Part shown: positions 1 through 7,717 of the stretch, piece by piece | How positions within the stretch are numbered: position 1 is the first letter of the stretch | How the letters are laid out: the number at the start of each line of letters is the position of its first letter | Source: an uncultured Saprospiraceae bacterium | GTDB lineage: Bacteria > Bacteroidota > Bacteroidia > Chitinophagales > Saprospiraceae | Length of the DNA: 38,204 bases | Assembly: GCA_937995755.1 (NCBI GenBank) | Contig: CALKJD010000020.1 | Coordinates: 1-38,204, forward strand | Direction: 5' to 3' | The notes under the pieces: generated by a model | Told to the model about the DNA's origin: nothing | Seen by the model: the letters and a program-made list of their open reading frames with translations, nothing else | Databases searched by the model: none | Program-made: the position numbers and the translations under genes

Positions 1-167
1 AATACTTGATCGTTCTCCTTATCCTCATTGTCGAAATCCATCTCGTATGTAAGACCAGAGCAGCCTCCACTCGTTACGGATACACGTACGAAGTAATTCT
101 CATCCAATGACTCTTTGGCCATTAGCTCAGTTACTTTGTCTTTAGCGCTATCTCCTATGAATAACAT
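1..167 (-). CDS. iscA: IscA/HesB-family Fe-S assembly protein, 3' part missing
   Basis: This is the N-terminal 55 codons of an A-type iron-sulfur carrier; the reading frame leaves the window at base 1. The ATG is at 167-165. The translation begins MLFIGDSAKDKVTEL and contains SGGCSGLTYEMDF, which is the family's first conserved cysteine motif (GGCSG). The C-terminal Cys-X-Cys pair that completes the metal site lies outside the window, so intactness cannot be judged. A-type proteins accept clusters from the IscU scaffold and pass them to apoproteins in the cytoplasm. It is the third gene of an iscS-iscU-iscA transcription unit, 72 bases downstream of iscU. HscA, HscB or ferredoxin genes could follow to the left, but that cannot be seen here. 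Confidence 0.9.
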   Translation of the reverse strand, partial: MLFIGDSAKDKVTELMAKESLDENYFVRVSVTSGGCSGLTYEMDFDNEDKENDQV

Positions 168-239
168 TATGTGGATTTATTTGTGTTTTAATTACAAGTA
201 AATAATTTGGCCGACACTTTAAAGGTGTAGTCCAATCAT

Positions 240-623
240 TTACGCGTTCTTAGACTTGTAGTCCGCTATTGCACTTTTGATTGCGTCTTCAGCTAATACA
301 CTACAATGAATCTTTACTGGTGGAAGAGCCAACTCTTCAACAATAGCCATATTATCTATAGCTAGTGCTTCGTCGATACTCTTACCTTTTAACCATTCAG
401 TAGCTAATGAACTAGAAGCAATCGCAGATCCACAGCCAAATGTCTTGAACTTTGCGTCCTTGATCATTCCTGACTCTTCGTCTACTTCGATCTGTAGTCT
501 CATGACATCACCACACTCCGGTGCGCCTACAAGTCCTGTTCCTACCGTATTTTTTGACTTGTCTAAAGTCCCTACATTCTTTGGATGATTGAAGTGCTCT
601 ATTAGTTTTTCTGAATAAGCCAT
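240..623 (-). CDS. iscU: Fe-S cluster scaffold protein IscU
   Basis: A 127-residue IscU, the family's normal length (about 128). It is the cytoplasmic scaffold on which IscS-derived sulfur and iron form a [2Fe-2S] cluster. The ligands are all visible: Cys37 and Asp39 (APECGDVM), Cys64 (TFGCGSAIASS), and His106-Cys107. The LPPVK motif (residues 100-104), which the HscA chaperone binds in proteobacteria, is intact just before the last cysteine. That implies an HscA/HscB pair elsewhere in the genome; none lies within this window. The ATG start gives the family N-terminus (MAYSEKLIEHF). It lies 61 bases downstream of iscS and is co-directional with it, so it is probably co-transcribed from the promoter before iscS. 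Confidence 0.97.
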   Translation of the reverse strand: MAYSEKLIEHFNHPKNVGTLDKSKNTVGTGLVGAPECGDVMRLQIEVDEESGMIKDAKFKTFGCGSAIASSSLATEWLKGKSIDEALAIDNMAIVEELALPPVKIHCSVLAEDAIKSAIADYKSKNA

Positions 624-684
624 TATATGTTGTTTTTATGTGTTCTTACTTAATTATAAACAATACTATGATAGTATTAAGTTC

Positions 685-1908
685 CTAGTGTTCTGACCAT
701 TCTACAGCGTCAAGATCTATTCCTTCTTTAAACATCTCCCAAATAGGACTTAAGTCTCTCATATGATTGACACCTTTAGATATCATCTCTATAGTACGAT
801 CTATCTCTTCTTCAGTAGTAAACCTTCCTAGGCTAAATCTTAATGAAGAGTGTGCTAAATCATCACCTAGACCTAATGCAATAAGCACATATGATGGCTC
901 TAATGATGCTGAAGTACAAGCAGAACCTGAAGATACTGCTATGTTTTGGTTGAATGTCATCATTAACCCTTCTCCCTCAACATGCTTAAAAGAAATGTTC
1001 GCTACGTGTGGCATACGATGCTCTACGTTACCGTTAACATAAACTTCCTCTAGATTTTCTTTGAACGCGTTCTCTAGTTTATCTCTCAATACCGATAATC
1101 TAGCTGCATCCGCTTCCATCTCTTGCATCGCAATCTCTGCTGCCTTACCAAAACCTACAATACCAGGAACATTAAGTGTACCTGATCTCATACCTCTCTC
1201 ATGGCCTCCGCCATCCATCTGAGATGTAACCTTTACTCTTGGGTTCTTTCTATTTACGAAAAGAGCTCCTACACCTTTAGGACCATACATCTTATGTGCT
1301 GTAAATGCCATTAAGTGTATCCCAAGTTCTTTTGGATGCGTCTTGATCTTTCCAACGGCTTGAGTTGCATCAGACATAAATAATACTCCGTGCTTTTCGC
1401 AGATTTCACCTATTTCTTTCATAGGTTGTATTACTCCTGTTTCATTATTAGCCCACATGATAGAGATCAAAACAGTCTTATCTGTAATAGCCGCCTCTAG
1501 AGCTGCTAAATCTACAAGTCCGTCTCGCTTTACATCCAAGTACGTTACATCACCACCCATCTTCTCTACTTTCTTACAGGCATCAAGCACCGCTTTGTGC
1601 TCTGTCTTCAATGTAATGATGTGATTACCCTTACGGCTATACATTTCGAATACACCTTTGATAGCAAGGTTATCCGCTTCTGTAGCACCCGAAGTAAAGA
1701 TGATTTCTTTACTCTCTACTGCTAGTAAGTTACTGATTTGCTCTCTCGCATAATCAACAGCTTCTTCCGCTTGCCATCCAAATGGGTGATTACGACTCGC
1801 CGCATTTCCTGGTATTTGGTGAAAATATGGTAACATCGCCTCTACAGCTCTTGGATCACAAGGAGTAGTCGAGTTATTGTCAAGATATATTAGTTTGTCA
1901 GAACCCAT
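685..1908 (-). CDS. iscS: Cysteine desulfurase IscS
   Basis: A 407-residue class V aminotransferase-fold PLP enzyme that takes sulfur from L-cysteine as a protein persulfide and hands it to IscU. Visible landmarks are the N-terminal YLDNNSTTP motif, the TEH motif with His104, the PLP-binding lysine Lys206 (TAHKMYGPKG) and the catalytic Cys331 in SSGSACTSA. The spacing matches E. coli IscS, and the long active-site loop puts it in the IscS/NifS group rather than SufS. Unlike the proteobacterial operon there is no iscR upstream. The preceding 245 bases are a divergent intergenic region facing a mutase-like gene, with a good -7 element 59-66 bases before the ATG. Confidence 0.97.
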   Translation of the reverse strand: MGSDKLIYLDNNSTTPCDPRAVEAMLPYFHQIPGNAASRNHPFGWQAEEAVDYAREQISNLLAVESKEIIFTSGATEADNLAIKGVFEMYSRKGNHIITLKTEHKAVLDACKKVEKMGGDVTYLDVKRDGLVDLAALEAAITDKTVLISIMWANNETGVIQPMKEIGEICEKHGVLFMSDATQAVGKIKTHPKELGIHLMAFTAHKMYGPKGVGALFVNRKNPRVKVTSQMDGGGHERGMRSGTLNVPGIVGFGKAAEIAMQEMEADAARLSVLRDKLENAFKENLEEVYVNGNVEHRMPHVANISFKHVEGEGLMMTFNQNIAVSSGSACTSASLEPSYVLIALGLGDDLAHSSLRFSLGRFTTEEEIDRTIEMISKGVNHMRDLSPIWEMFKEGIDLDAVEWSEH

Positions 1909-1966
1909 TATATGGTATTGTATTTTTTGATTTTAGCCTAAATATGGCCGATTCGGTTTCAGCGTG

Positions 1967-1974
1967 CAAATATA
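1967..1974 (-). promoter_or_regulatory. -7 element of the isc operon
   Basis: The minus strand reads TATATTTG, an exact match to the Bacteroidota -7 consensus TAnnTTTG. Transcription would start near 1960 and give a leader of about 50 bases before iscS. No clear -33 TTG is seen at the expected spacing. Confidence 0.5.
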
Positions 1975-2112
1975 ACCATAATCTACCTAAAAAGGTTTGC
2001 GCTATTGTCTATTAAGGTGCCAAGATATTCTCTTACGAAGGTGCGCGACAATGCTTATGCGTGATACTTACAACTTCCCTATGCTTTAAATTACTTAAAA
2101 AAGATATTGACC

Positions 2113-2120
2113 TATATTTG
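2113..2120 (+). promoter_or_regulatory. -7 element of the mutase-like gene
   Basis: TATATTTG matches TAnnTTTG exactly and sits 33 bases before the ATG at 2154. A near-match to the -33 element (TTA at 2091-2093) lies 19 bases upstream. It diverges from the isc operon promoter. Confidence 0.5.
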
Positions 2121-2153
2121 TTGACTGAAAGACTCTTATAATCACAAAGTGAA

Positions 2154-3095
2154 ATGACATTGGAAAAGGAACTCAAACTCGAACAAATATTTGCCAAACC
2201 TACTGTGTCGGAGTGGGTGGCTAAGATCAATAAAGACCTTAAAGGTGCTAAGATTGCTGATGATTTAAAGTATGTGGTGGAAGAAGGTCTTAGCATTAGC
2301 GCAATCCAAAGTTACGTCGCCAATGACTTGCATCCCATTTCTCGTGATAGAGAGCATTTAGTCGCAAGTCATGTGGACACTCGTGATACTAACTGCAATA
2401 CTATTATTAAAGACTTACTAACTGTAGGTGTCAATACACTTATACTCGATGTATACGATGGTGTAGACTTTGACAATATACTAAAAGGTGTGATTTTAAG
2501 TTATATACAGATTGTCATATTCCCAATGGAAGATGGTACCGAAGTTCGAGCTTTAGACTACCTTAAAAGTCAAGGAGCGAATATGGATAAAGTCTACACT
2601 CCAAATTCTAGACGAGGCATTATACATATTCCGTTTGCTACTACTATTACCAATCAACTATCTGAATTGCTTCACAAGGTTAATAACAATGAAGGAGATG
2701 ATCTTTTATTGATTATGGATAGTCAAAAAGATTTCTTATCTGAAGTTTCAAAAATTAGAGCTGCACATATATTATTGGCCAACCTTAGTAAAGCTATTGG
2801 CAAAGAAATAAAGTACAAACTACTTTCTCATACAAAAGCAGATGGTGACGGAGTACACGAACTGATCCAATCGTCTTATATGGGATTAGCAGCAATCATT
2901 GGTGAGGCAGATGGAATCGTATCTGTAGCACTAGATCCGAAATACAGACTAAATTCTGTACATACATATAATCTACTAACTATGGAATCATATCTTGGTA
3001 AAGTAAGTGATCCTGCTGCTGGCAGCAACTTATTAGAAGAAATGACTGAGGTTGTTTGTCAAAAGAGTTGGGCAGACTTTGTTGGAGGTGCATAA
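2154..3095 (+). CDS. Short methylmalonyl-CoA mutase-like protein (small-subunit type, no B12 domain)
   Basis: A 313-residue protein that resembles the two ends of a methylmalonyl-CoA mutase small subunit. Near the N-terminus, EWVAKINKDLKG (residues 20-31) matches the start of the MutA substrate-binding domain. Near the C-terminus, ESYLGKVSDPAAGS (about 278-291) is the conserved barrel segment, followed by an acidic helix and QKSWADF. A normal small subunit is about 600 residues or more, so the middle of the TIM barrel is greatly shortened, and there is no cobalamin-binding domain or DxHxxG motif. The frame is intact, so this is not a simple pseudogene. The small subunit of the heterodimer is non-catalytic, so it may still support a large subunit encoded elsewhere. 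No large-subunit gene, epimerase or meaB is adjacent. The family call is fairly secure; the function is not. Confidence 0.7.
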   Translation: MTLEKELKLEQIFAKPTVSEWVAKINKDLKGAKIADDLKYVVEEGLSISAIQSYVANDLHPISRDREHLVASHVDTRDTNCNTIIKDLLTVGVNTLILDVYDGVDFDNILKGVILSYIQIVIFPMEDGTEVRALDYLKSQGANMDKVYTPNSRRGIIHIPFATTITNQLSELLHKVNNNEGDDLLLIMDSQKDFLSEVSKIRAAHILLANLSKAIGKEIKYKLLSHTKADGDGVHELIQSSYMGLAAIIGEADGIVSVALDPKYRLNSVHTYNLLTMESYLGKVSDPAAGSNLLEEMTEVVCQKSWADFVGGA

Positions 3096-3152
3096 TTAAA
3101 TCGATCTTTCATAAGGCTACCAAAGCAACCTATCACACCCGCAAATAAAATA

Positions 3153-3222
3153 GGCCGGATCGTAAGAGAGTCTAAATTGCATGATGGTTAATAAATAATC
3201 ACGTGATTTAGGGAATCCGGCC
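3153..3222. terminator. Long nested hairpin between convergent genes
   Basis: GGCCGGAT (3153-3160) pairs with ATCCGGCC (3215-3222). Inside, CTAAATTGCATGAT (from about 3172) pairs with ATCACGTGATTTAG (up to about 3211) with two wobbles and one mismatch. On the minus strand the stem is followed by a T-rich tract, so it could end PBP1A transcripts. On the plus strand it could end mutase-like transcripts, helped by the next hairpin TAAGAGT/ACTCTTA (3226-3232 and 3241-3247). A further inverted repeat, TTAACAAGA/TCTTGTTAA, lies at 3307-3315 and 3335-3343. The 326-base gap 3096-3421 holds no gene that I can support. Confidence 0.5.
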
Positions 3223-3421
3223 ATTTAAGAGTAATTCACAACTCTTATTATAATAACCGAACTAATCATACAATTGTAATCAAGCTCTATTCTGTTTAGT
3301 TGAAGATTAACAAGATTGAGCTTATATCTGAATGTCTTGTTAAGAAACCTAAGTCTTATCAGTACTCTCTAGACTCTTCATTTAGCTTTTTGTCTAGTGC
3401 GTTTAACCCCTCAAAATATCA

Positions 3422-5917
3422 TTATCTAAAATCTTCTTCTTCAAATTCATCTTCCTCCGCAGGCAACTCTTCTGGTTCCACATATCTATTAGCTCTATGC
3501 TTATCACAGTCTAGTTCTAATGTCTCGTCAGGTACTACGAATCTAGCTTCGGTATCCAAGTCAATATTTTTATCTGCCTCCACTCGTTTCATAAACTCTG
3601 CAAAAAACGGTCTAGCCATCTTACTACCCGCTCCATCTGAAATAGATCTAAATCTCATAAACTGCTCTTCACCTCCAACCCATGTACCTACAATTAGCTC
3701 TGGAGTTATACCCATAAACCAACCATCTCTGTAATCGTTGGTGGTTCCTGTTTTTCCCCCTACCTCACTTTTTATGTGGCTAAGTGCACTCACCGCACTT
3801 GCATTTTTCAACATGTCAACCATAGCGTGATTATACTTTGGATTGAGTGCTTTTCTTTGTACTGATGTTTCAGAATAAATCTGTATTCCATTCTTATCTT
3901 CTATACTAGTAACGAACATTGGTGTAGTATAGGTACCATTGTTAGCATACACAGTATATGCACCTGTCATATCCCAAACCGATAGATCAGCAGAACCTAA
4001 ACATATCGATGGAGAGTTGGGTACTTTGCTCTTATCTATTCCAAATTCTGAAACCAAACTTCGAACCAACTCTGTATTTCCAATCTCCATCATTAATTTT
4101 ACAGAGACACTATTTTTCGATTTTTTTAGACCTTCTTTAAGTGTAAGATATTCCTTAGAAAACCCATCTGAATTTTCTGGATGCCAAGATTCTAATAATC
4201 CAAAGTTAGAGTCATTGGCAGGTATCGTATATTGAATATCTTGTATCTCATAACACGGAGACATCGCAAGATTCGCTATCGCCGTCGTATAGATAAATGG
4301 TTTAAATGTGGATCCCACTTGACGATTAGATTTGATGTGGTCGTATTGGAAATACTTATGATTCACACCACCAACCCAAGTCTTAACGTATCCTGTTTTA
4401 GGGTCCACTGCCATTGATCCCAACTGCATATGCATCATGTGATACTTAATACTATCTCTTGGACTCATCGATACTGTTTTTTCACCACTTGGTGTATAAG
4501 CAAACACTTGCATAGGTATCTTTTTGGCAAACACTTTTTTGGACCTTGACTGTAATGCGTTCCATTGTTTTTTGAGTATGGACCAGTTTTCACTTGCTAA
4601 TATCTCTTTGTATACGATAGATTGCTTTTTAGATATATCACCTTGCTTTACTAGTTTAGCGAGATGTCCAGCTTTTTTGTCTTCGGCAAACAATCGGAAG
4701 ATATCTCCGTCTAGTAATCTAACATCTTCTATCTCTGCCGATATTTTAGTAACGATTTTTGAAAGATATGAGGCCCTTAGTTTTTTGAACCTTTCTGTTG
4801 AACGTACCTTACGATTGAGTACTGATTTACGACTTCTTATTTGTGCTTCATCTGCTTTGTAAGTCCAGATATCTTTGTCTTTCCATCTTGTAAAAAACTT
4901 ATCTTGAAGCTTGCTCATATGTACTTTAAGTGCTTCTTCAGCATGGCGTTGCATATCTAAATCTAATGTAGTTTTAATGACAAGACCATCCGTATAGATA
5001 TTATACTTAGTACCATCTGGCTTGGTAATGTTTTCGTTTTCAAGAAGATTTCTAACCCACTTTTGTAGCTCAGCTCTAAAATATGGAGCAGGACCATCAT
5101 AATGAATTGTCCTCTTGAAATTAGACATATCAATAGGCTTTTTATTTAATGTCTCATACTCCTCTTGACTTAGATAATCATTCTTCACCATTTGGTTCAT
5201 TACAACAGATCGTCTACGTAATGAGTTTTCTGGCTTTCTTGCTGGATTATAAAAAGATGGATTTTTTAACATCCCTACAAGCACTGCTGCCTCATCTACA
5301 GTAAGGTCTGATTGGTCCTTACCGAAATATGTGTTTGCTGCAGCACTAATACCATCAGACTCATTCAAGAAATCATACTTGTTGAGATACATCGCCATGA
5401 TCTCTCCTTTGGTATATCGCTTTTCAAACTCTGTTGCGATTACTAATTCCTTTAGTTTTTGCCAACTTCTCAATACAAAATTTCTGCTTCTTTTGGTAAA
5501 AAACTGCTTGGCCAACTGTTGGGTTATCGTACTTGCTCCACCTTTTTTACCAAGATATACAAAAGCCCTAATCGTACTTCTTATGTCAATTCCTGTATGG
5601 TCAAAATACCTTTCGTCTTCTGTGGCAACTAGAGCATTTACAATATTAGGGTTTAACTCTTCAAAAGTAATGTTCTTTCTATTGTACTTAAAATAGCGCC
5701 CTATTGGTCTATCTTTATGGTCCAATACTTGAGTCGCTAATTCTATTTTAGGATTTTCTAATTCACTTGTATCTGGTAGCTGGGTTGTTGATATCAATAC
5801 AAAAACAGCAATCATAGCAAAGAGCGCTGCGAAAAGGGCAATCCACATAATCTTAATATAACTTCCAAATGGACTGGCAGCCTTCGTTACTTTTTTATTA
5901 GATTTCTTCTGAGCCAT
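3422..5917 (-). CDS. Class A penicillin-binding protein (PBP1A type): glycosyltransferase and transpeptidase
   Basis: An 831-residue bifunctional murein synthase. A lysine-rich cytoplasmic tail precedes one membrane helix (about 21-44). The GT51 domain follows, with catalytic Glu100 in ATEDERYFDHTGID and GGASTITQQLAKQFF further on. The transpeptidase has Ser536 in STFK, the SKN triad at 600-602, and KTG at 722-724. A basic, coiled-looking insert of roughly 150 residues separates the domains. The C-terminal tail is strongly acidic. I start at the ATG at 5917, because a longer frame begins at a TTG at 5986 that lies inside the probable -7 element. It polymerises lipid II into glycan strands and cross-links them in the periplasm. 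It is monocistronic, with long flanking gaps. Confidence 0.95.
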   Translation of the reverse strand: MAQKKSNKKVTKAASPFGSYIKIMWIALFAALFAMIAVFVLISTTQLPDTSELENPKIELATQVLDHKDRPIGRYFKYNRKNITFEELNPNIVNALVATEDERYFDHTGIDIRSTIRAFVYLGKKGGASTITQQLAKQFFTKRSRNFVLRSWQKLKELVIATEFEKRYTKGEIMAMYLNKYDFLNESDGISAAANTYFGKDQSDLTVDEAAVLVGMLKNPSFYNPARKPENSLRRRSVVMNQMVKNDYLSQEEYETLNKKPIDMSNFKRTIHYDGPAPYFRAELQKWVRNLLENENITKPDGTKYNIYTDGLVIKTTLDLDMQRHAEEALKVHMSKLQDKFFTRWKDKDIWTYKADEAQIRSRKSVLNRKVRSTERFKKLRASYLSKIVTKISAEIEDVRLLDGDIFRLFAEDKKAGHLAKLVKQGDISKKQSIVYKEILASENWSILKKQWNALQSRSKKVFAKKIPMQVFAYTPSGEKTVSMSPRDSIKYHMMHMQLGSMAVDPKTGYVKTWVGGVNHKYFQYDHIKSNRQVGSTFKPFIYTTAIANLAMSPCYEIQDIQYTIPANDSNFGLLESWHPENSDGFSKEYLTLKEGLKKSKNSVSVKLMMEIGNTELVRSLVSEFGIDKSKVPNSPSICLGSADLSVWDMTGAYTVYANNGTYTTPMFVTSIEDKNGIQIYSETSVQRKALNPKYNHAMVDMLKNASAVSALSHIKSEVGGKTGTTNDYRDGWFMGITPELIVGTWVGGEEQFMRFRSISDGAGSKMARPFFAEFMKRVEADKNIDLDTEARFVVPDETLELDCDKHRANRYVEPEELPAEEDEFEEEDFR

Positions 5918-5983
5918 AAATTTCCGCACTTTTTTTGATCTAGTAATACCTTCTACGATTATAGATAAGCTATTGCCAATGAG

Positions 5984-5991
5984 CAAAAGTA
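5984..5991 (-). promoter_or_regulatory. -7 element of the PBP1A gene
   Basis: The minus strand reads TACTTTTG, an exact TAnnTTTG, 67 bases upstream of the chosen ATG. It supports the start at 5917 over a TTG start at 5986, which would overlap the promoter. Confidence 0.5.
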
Positions 5992-6388
5992 TCTAAAAGA
6001 AATAACATATTATAATTATATACTATGTGTATTGCCTTCAATTTCTACGCCTTGAGGGCGTTTTCTGTATAAATATATAATAATGGGGATGGCTATAGCT
6101 GTATTAACGAGTATTCGTGGCTGATTATTGAGTAAGCGTTGTGAATAGAAATTCTAGATCAATATTATTGAAGAAAGATATCAATTCTATTTCCTAACGC
6201 TGAGAATTAGATCCTTTATAAAAATGAATAAGTACATATCAAGTAGATCACATGTCAAGGCTTACTTGTACTCTATCCAGTAGAATAATCATCAATAGTA
6301 TTGCGATCATTCTTTTTTCTTGGAATGATAGAACGAACCAAATAGATCACATTAGTCGTTTAATACTCATAACTATAATATCCATACT
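5992..6388. other. Intergenic gap without a recognisable gene
   Basis: About 400 AT-rich bases between divergent PBP1A and DUF4230 genes. I see only a weak five-pair hairpin, ACGCC-TTGAG-GGCGT (about 6047-6061), followed by TTTCT. There is no ORF of note, no tRNA and no clear promoter for the gene at 6389. Confidence 0.5.
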
Positions 6389-6982
6389 ATGAAAACTTGG
6401 AAATACATCATCTTACCTCTCGTAATTCTACTTGCCATCTGTGGTGCGTGGTATAGCGGTTATAAGTCAAGCTTATTCGAAAGGAAAGTAGAAGAAAGCT
6501 CTACTGTATTATTGAATCGTATAGAGAAGGTAATGAAGCTCGTTACTGTGGAAGGGCATATCTCAGAAATTTATAACTACAATGATAACACCTTTTACAA
6601 TTTAAGTGCATTCAGCAAAAAAGCCTTACTCAGGGTAAACGCTAAAGCATTAATAGGCTATGATTTTAAAAAAATGGATCTTATTATAGATCAAGAATCA
6701 AGAACTATCACAATAGATAATTTTCCAGAACCTGAAGTATTATCAATAGATCATGACTTGGACTATTACGATATTACTCAAGGTGCATTCAATAAATTTT
6801 CCAATGAGGATTATAATAAAATCAATGAAAGGGCGAAAGCATATGTAGAGACGCTAGCTGGGGAAGGTGAACTAATAGTTAGTGCTAAGGAACAGAAAGA
6901 TGAAATCATTTCAACCATACAACTCTTGTTAGACGGGTTAGGGTGGAAGCTCATTGTAGAAGAGAAGAAATTGTTGAATTAG
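6389..6982 (+). CDS. DUF4230 membrane-anchored protein
   Basis: A 197-residue protein with one N-terminal hydrophobic segment (about 7-23) and a soluble domain outside the membrane. The domain fits the DUF4230 family: the ALLRVNAKALIGYDFKKMDL segment, then a short strand, then the conserved pattern PEPEVLSIDHDLDYYDI (113-129) and FNKFSNEDYNKINERAKAY. The family is widespread in Bacteroidota and Firmicutes and its function is unknown. It lies 13 bases upstream of an exported hydrolase-like gene on the same strand, so the two are probably one transcript. Confidence 0.8.
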   Translation: MKTWKYIILPLVILLAICGAWYSGYKSSLFERKVEESSTVLLNRIEKVMKLVTVEGHISEIYNYNDNTFYNLSAFSKKALLRVNAKALIGYDFKKMDLIIDQESRTITIDNFPEPEVLSIDHDLDYYDITQGAFNKFSNEDYNKINERAKAYVETLAGEGELIVSAKEQKDEIISTIQLLLDGLGWKLIVEEKKLLN

Positions 6983-6995
6983 AAACGCCATCCTA

Positions 6996-7649
6996 GTGAA
7001 CACTTCAAAAATTATATTCCGTCAAATAACTCTGGCATTGATTGTATTCAGTACTTCTCTTTGGTGCTGCAGATACGACCGTGAAGAAATACAACACATC
7101 TTTTACTTACATGGAAAAATAGTCGAAACACAAGGAATAAACGCCATAAGCGATCGTTTTGGTAAATACGAATATGAGAATATTATAGACACATTAAAAA
7201 GCATTGGTGCAGTACTGCATAATAAAGTAAGAACAGAAGAAACTGTATTTCAAATATTTTGTGAGCAAACTTCGATTCAGATTGATGAATTAATCGCGAG
7301 TGGTGTTAAACCCAAAAACGTAACTGTAATCGGAGCATCCAAAGGAGGAGTCATGGCGATGAGTATTTCCCATATTAATAAACACCCTATAAACTATATA
7401 TTATTAGCAGCCAATAATGAGCAAATAGAACGTGAAAACCATTGGATGCTCAATGGAAGAATCTTAGGTATATATGATAAGTCTGATGCCTTGGCTGGAA
7501 GGGATTATCAATATTGGATTAGTCAATCCATCAATGCAATCGAATTTAAGCAACTAGAAATCAATACTGGCTTAGGACATGGATTTATCTATAAGCCCAT
7601 AAATGATTGGTGGTTACCTACTAAAAATTGGATTGATCGCAAAAAATAA
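6996..7649 (+). CDS. Small exported alpha/beta-hydrolase-like protein
   Basis: A 217-residue protein beginning at a GTG, 13 bases after the DUF4230 stop. The hydrophobic N-terminus (about 5-23) ending in LWCC looks like a signal peptide; it could be a lipoprotein, although the lipobox is not canonical. The core has alpha/beta-hydrolase marks: YLHGK (37-41) for the oxyanion strand, a nucleophile elbow GASKG with Ser115, an acid at Asp161 or Asp164 (GIYDKSD), and His195 in GLGHGF. The lid region is minimal. The substrate is unknown, though an esterase-type activity in the periplasm is a reasonable inference. Confidence 0.65.
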   Translation: MNTSKIIFRQITLALIVFSTSLWCCRYDREEIQHIFYLHGKIVETQGINAISDRFGKYEYENIIDTLKSIGAVLHNKVRTEETVFQIFCEQTSIQIDELIASGVKPKNVTVIGASKGGVMAMSISHINKHPINYILLAANNEQIERENHWMLNGRILGIYDKSDALAGRDYQYWISQSINAIEFKQLEINTGLGHGFIYKPINDWWLPTKNWIDRKK

Positions 7650-7679
7650 ATCCCAAAGCATCTTAGACACTTTGGGATT
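7649..7679. terminator. Bidirectional terminator
   Basis: AATCCCAAAG (7649-7658) pairs perfectly with CTTTGGGATT (7670-7679) around an 11-base loop. The plus-strand tail is ATATTTTAT and the minus-strand tail is TTATTTTTTG. It therefore serves both the hydrolase gene, whose stop it overlaps, and the convergent ppiD-like gene. Confidence 0.85.
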
Positions 7680-7717
7680 ATATTTTATCCTTTTATGGAT
7701 TTATCATTAAGCTTTTT

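Noticed and set aside
767..1042. Plus-strand ORF inside iscS
   Set aside because: Antisense to a fully conserved gene, with no protein-like composition; likewise the antisense frames in PBP1A, ppiD, M50, M1, thrB, methyltransferase, MscS, GT39-like, dtd and htpG genes.
2033..2296. Minus-strand ORF overlapping the start of the mutase-like gene
   Set aside because: Overlaps the promoter and N-terminus of the real gene and matches nothing known.
3197..3208. AATCACGTGATT as a fourth parS site
   Set aside because: Only the inner eight bases agree with parS; the flanking TGTT/AACA arms are absent, and it is part of a larger hairpin.
3300..3734. Serine-rich plus-strand ORF
   Set aside because: Low-complexity shadow of the acidic PBP1A C-terminus.
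5918..5986. Upstream extension of PBP1A from a TTG
   Set aside because: The TTG lies inside a -7 element and the added residues are not PBP-like.
6047..6065. ACGCC/GGCGT hairpin as a terminator
   Set aside because: Short stem, weak T-tract and no plus-strand gene upstream.
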